Shown piece after piece: positions 62,156 to 64,000 of a DNA stretch of 64,000 nucleotides (position 1 is its first letter; every line of letters starts with the position of its first letter). The notes under the pieces are model-generated. The model ran no database searches. It saw nothing but the letters and a program-made list of their open reading frames with translations, and was not told the origin of the DNA. The stretch is from Chloroflexota bacterium (lineage in GTDB: Bacteria > Chloroflexota > Anaerolineae > Promineifilales > Promineifilaceae). The stretch lies in NCBI GenBank assembly GCA_024277135.1, contig JAJRVV010000087.1, forward strand, positions 1 to 64,000, in the 5' to 3' direction. The position numbers were made by a program, and so were the translations under genes.

Positions 62156-64000
62156 ATGAGCAAAATAGTTGGCATTGATTTAGGAACTACCAATTCTGTG
62201 GTAGCTGTGATGGAGGGGGGCGAAGCTGTTGTCATTTCTTCGGCCGAGGGCGGCCGTTTGACACCGTCTATGGTAGCCTTTAACAAAAATGGGGAGCGGC
62301 TGGTGGGCCAAACGGCCAAACGGCAGGCGACCATCAACCCGGAGAACACCATTTTCTCCGTGAAGCGGTTCATCGGCCGTCGCTTTGATGATCCAGAAGT
62401 GGCTGAGGAAAAAGCGCGTTTGCCCTATGCCCTGGAGAAAGGAGCGCAGGGAGATGTGCGGGTACGGATTCCACAAAACGGCCGCGCCTACACCCCCCAA
62501 GAAATCTCCGCCATGATTCTGAGCAAAATGAAACAGGACGCGGAAAATTACCTGGGCCAGCCGGTCACCAAAGCGGTCATCACCGTGCCCGCCTACTTTA
62601 ACGACAGCCAGCGGCAGGCCACCAAAGACGCCGGCAAAATCGCCGGGCTGGAAGTCCTGCGCATCATCAACGAACCCACTGCCGCTGCGCTGGCCTACGG
62701 GCTGGACAAGAAAAAAGATGAAACCATTCTCGTCTTCGATCTGGGCGGTGGCACGTTTGATGTCTCCGTGCTGGAAGTGAGCGAAGGATTGGTGGAAGTG
62801 GTTTCCACCCACGGCGACACCCACCTGGGCGGCGACGACTGGGATTTAGCCATTATGGATTGGGTGGTGGACGAATACCGGCGCGACCAGGGCATTGACC
62901 TTAAGCAAGACCGGCAGGCGTTACAGCGGGTGCGAGAAGCGGCCGAAAAAGCGAAGATCGAACTATCTACCACGATGCAGACGGAAATCAACCTGCCCTT
63001 CATCACCGCCGACGCCAGCGGCCCCAAACATCTGCAAATGACGCTGACCCGCGCCAAATTCGAGCAGATGACCCAGCATTTGCTGGAACGGATTAAAGAG
63101 CCTCTGCAAAAGGCGTTGCAAGACGCCAACCTGAGCGCTAGTCAGTTGGACGAGGTGGTGCTGGTCGGCGGCTCCACCCGGATGCCGGGAGTGCAGGCGT
63201 TGGTCAAGAAGTTGACCGGCAAAGAGTTGAACAAGAGCGTCAACCCGGACGAGGTGGTGGCGTTGGGCGCGGCTTTGCAGGGCGGCGTACTCACCGGCGA
63301 CGTGAATGATGTGTTGCTGCTGGATGTGACGCCGTTGAGCCTGGGTCTGGAGACGCTGGGCGGAGTGATGACGACGCTGATCCCGCGCAACACCACCATC
63401 CCCACCCGCAAATCAGAGGTGTTTAGCACGGCCGAAGACAATCAGACGGCCGTTGACATCCACATTTTGCAGGGCGAACGGCCGATGGCGGTAGACAACA
63501 GCGCTTTGGGCGTCTTCCGCCTGGAAGGGTTGCCGCCGGCGCCGCGTGGTATCCCCCAAATCGAAGTGACCTTCGATATTGACGCCAACGGCATCCTCAA
63601 CGTGACGGCCAAGGACAAGGCCACCGGCAAGAGCCAGGCCATCACCATCACCGCCAGCACCAATTTGAACGAGAGCGACGTGGAGCGGATGGTGCGCGAA
63701 GCGGAGCAAAACGCGGCAAACGACGCCAAACGACGGGAACTCATCGAAGCCCGGAACACGGCCGACCAGGTGATTTACCAGACGGAGAAAAGTTTGGAGG
63801 GCTTGAACGGTCAGGCTCCCGCCGAAGTGAAGTCGCAGGTTGAGTCCAAGATCGCGGAGTTGAAAGAGGCGGTCAAAGGAGACGATGCCGCCCGCATTCA
63901 GGCGTTGACCGGCGAGGCGCAGCAGTTGGCGATGAACATTGGTCAGGCGATGTACCAGAGCGGCGGCGGCCCCAATGCTAGCGTAGCGCCGAATCCTGAC
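62156..64000 (+). CDS. dnaK: Molecular chaperone DnaK (partial, 3' end outside window)
   Basis: At least 615 codons are present, open to the window edge. [62 protein letters not shown] and [15 protein letters not shown] form the ATPase domain (1-375). [17 protein letters not shown] and the substrate-binding domain follow, then the helical lid. The insert typical of proteobacterial DnaK is absent around residues 75-100, as in many Chloroflexota and Gram-positives. Start ATG 62156 follows GAGGGAGAG. Confidence 0.97.
   Translation, partial: MSKIVGIDLGTTNSVVAVMEGGEAVVISSAEGGRLTPSMVAFNKNGERLVGQTAKRQATINPENTIFSVKRFIGRRFDDPEVAEEKARLPYALEKGAQGDVRVRIPQNGRAYTPQEISAMILSKMKQDAENYLGQPVTKAVITVPAYFNDSQRQATKDAGKIAGLEVLRIINEPTAAALAYGLDKKKDETILVFDLGGGTFDVSVLEVSEGLVEVVSTHGDTHLGGDDWDLAIMDWVVDEYRRDQGIDLKQDRQALQRVREAAEKAKIELSTTMQTEINLPFITADASGPKHLQMTLTRAKFEQMTQHLLERIKEPLQKALQDANLSASQLDEVVLVGGSTRMPGVQALVKKLTGKELNKSVNPDEVVALGAALQGGVLTGDVNDVLLLDVTPLSLGLETLGGVMTTLIPRNTTIPTRKSEVFSTAEDNQTAVDIHILQGERPMAVDNSALGVFRLEGLPPAPRGIPQIEVTFDIDANGILNVTAKDKATGKSQAITITASTNLNESDVERMVREAEQNAANDAKRRELIEARNTADQVIYQTEKSLEGLNGQAPAEVKSQVESKIAELKEAVKGDDAARIQALTGEAQQLAMNIGQAMYQSGGGPNASVAPNPD

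Overview
The window is a single bacterial chromosome segment of about 57% GC (estimated by eye). Gene content points to Chloroflexota, probably an Anaerolineae or Ardenticatenia-like filamentous lineage. The pointers are a Ser/Thr kinase fused to a STAND ATPase with TPRs, tandem glutamate dehydrogenases, a Liv amino-acid transporter, Ni-superoxide dismutase, and PlsX/PlsY lipid genes. There are many low-complexity intergenic repeats. This placement is inference; no rRNA or tRNA gene is present to settle it. About 72 protein genes are supported. Two are broken: an amidase with one in-frame TAG and a TumE-like toxin lacking its N-terminal half.

Layout. 0-2.6 kb: repeat array, small membrane protein, amidase pseudogene. 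2.8-11 kb: kinase/STAND/TPR protein, HEXXH protein, AbiEii-like nucleotidyltransferase pair, ComEC. 11-13 kb: decayed accessory patch with an orphan regulator-like domain, a truncated TumE and an intact TumA-like antitoxin. 13.0-25.4 kb: twelve minus-strand genes centred on phosphonate breakdown (PhnW, a PbfA-like lyase, PhnX). They are followed by an HD protein, HAD, class I amidotransferase, sugar isomerase-like protein, phosphoesterase, D-amino-acid-oxidase-type flavoenzyme and glutamine-synthetase-like ligase. A divergent AraC regulator faces the cluster across nested inverted repeats. 26.5-34.6 kb: MetE-like, SDR, two paralogous response regulators, NUDIX, RidA-RR-HK, DUF92. 34.7-38.6 kb: repeat elements, two GDH paralogues, SSB. 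38.7-44.5 kb: ArsM/ArsR, PlsX-FabF, membrane protein, metallo-hydrolase, PhoU. 44.8-58 kb: Liv ABC transporter with ornithine-cyclodeaminase-like enzyme, HicAB, methyltransferase, second flavoenzyme and two solute-binding lipoproteins, one a two-family fusion. 58-64 kb: PlsY, MPN peptidase, ferredoxin, DMT exporter, SodX/SodN, and DnaK running off the end.

The most striking sequence-level feature is the palindromic octamer ACGGCCGT. I counted about 94 copies by eye where one or two are expected from composition. It occurs in coding and non-coding DNA and in all reading frames, and is sparse or absent in the patches carrying toxin-antitoxin genes. It resembles the highly iterated palindrome HIP1 of cyanobacteria, with a different sequence. 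A second layer consists of heptameric or short-period repeat families (AATGARY, CAGTNNN, ACAANCA, CGCAGATTT, CACGAAT, CACGGAG and a GCGAATGAATTCGC element). They sit exactly at gene boundaries and in several cases supply the last codons or the stop codon of the neighbouring gene.

Functionally the window is rich in nitrogen-compound and phosphonate handling: aminophosphonate degradation, amino-acid import, glutamate dehydrogenases, flavin amine or amino-acid oxidases, and a glutamine-synthetase-like ligase.
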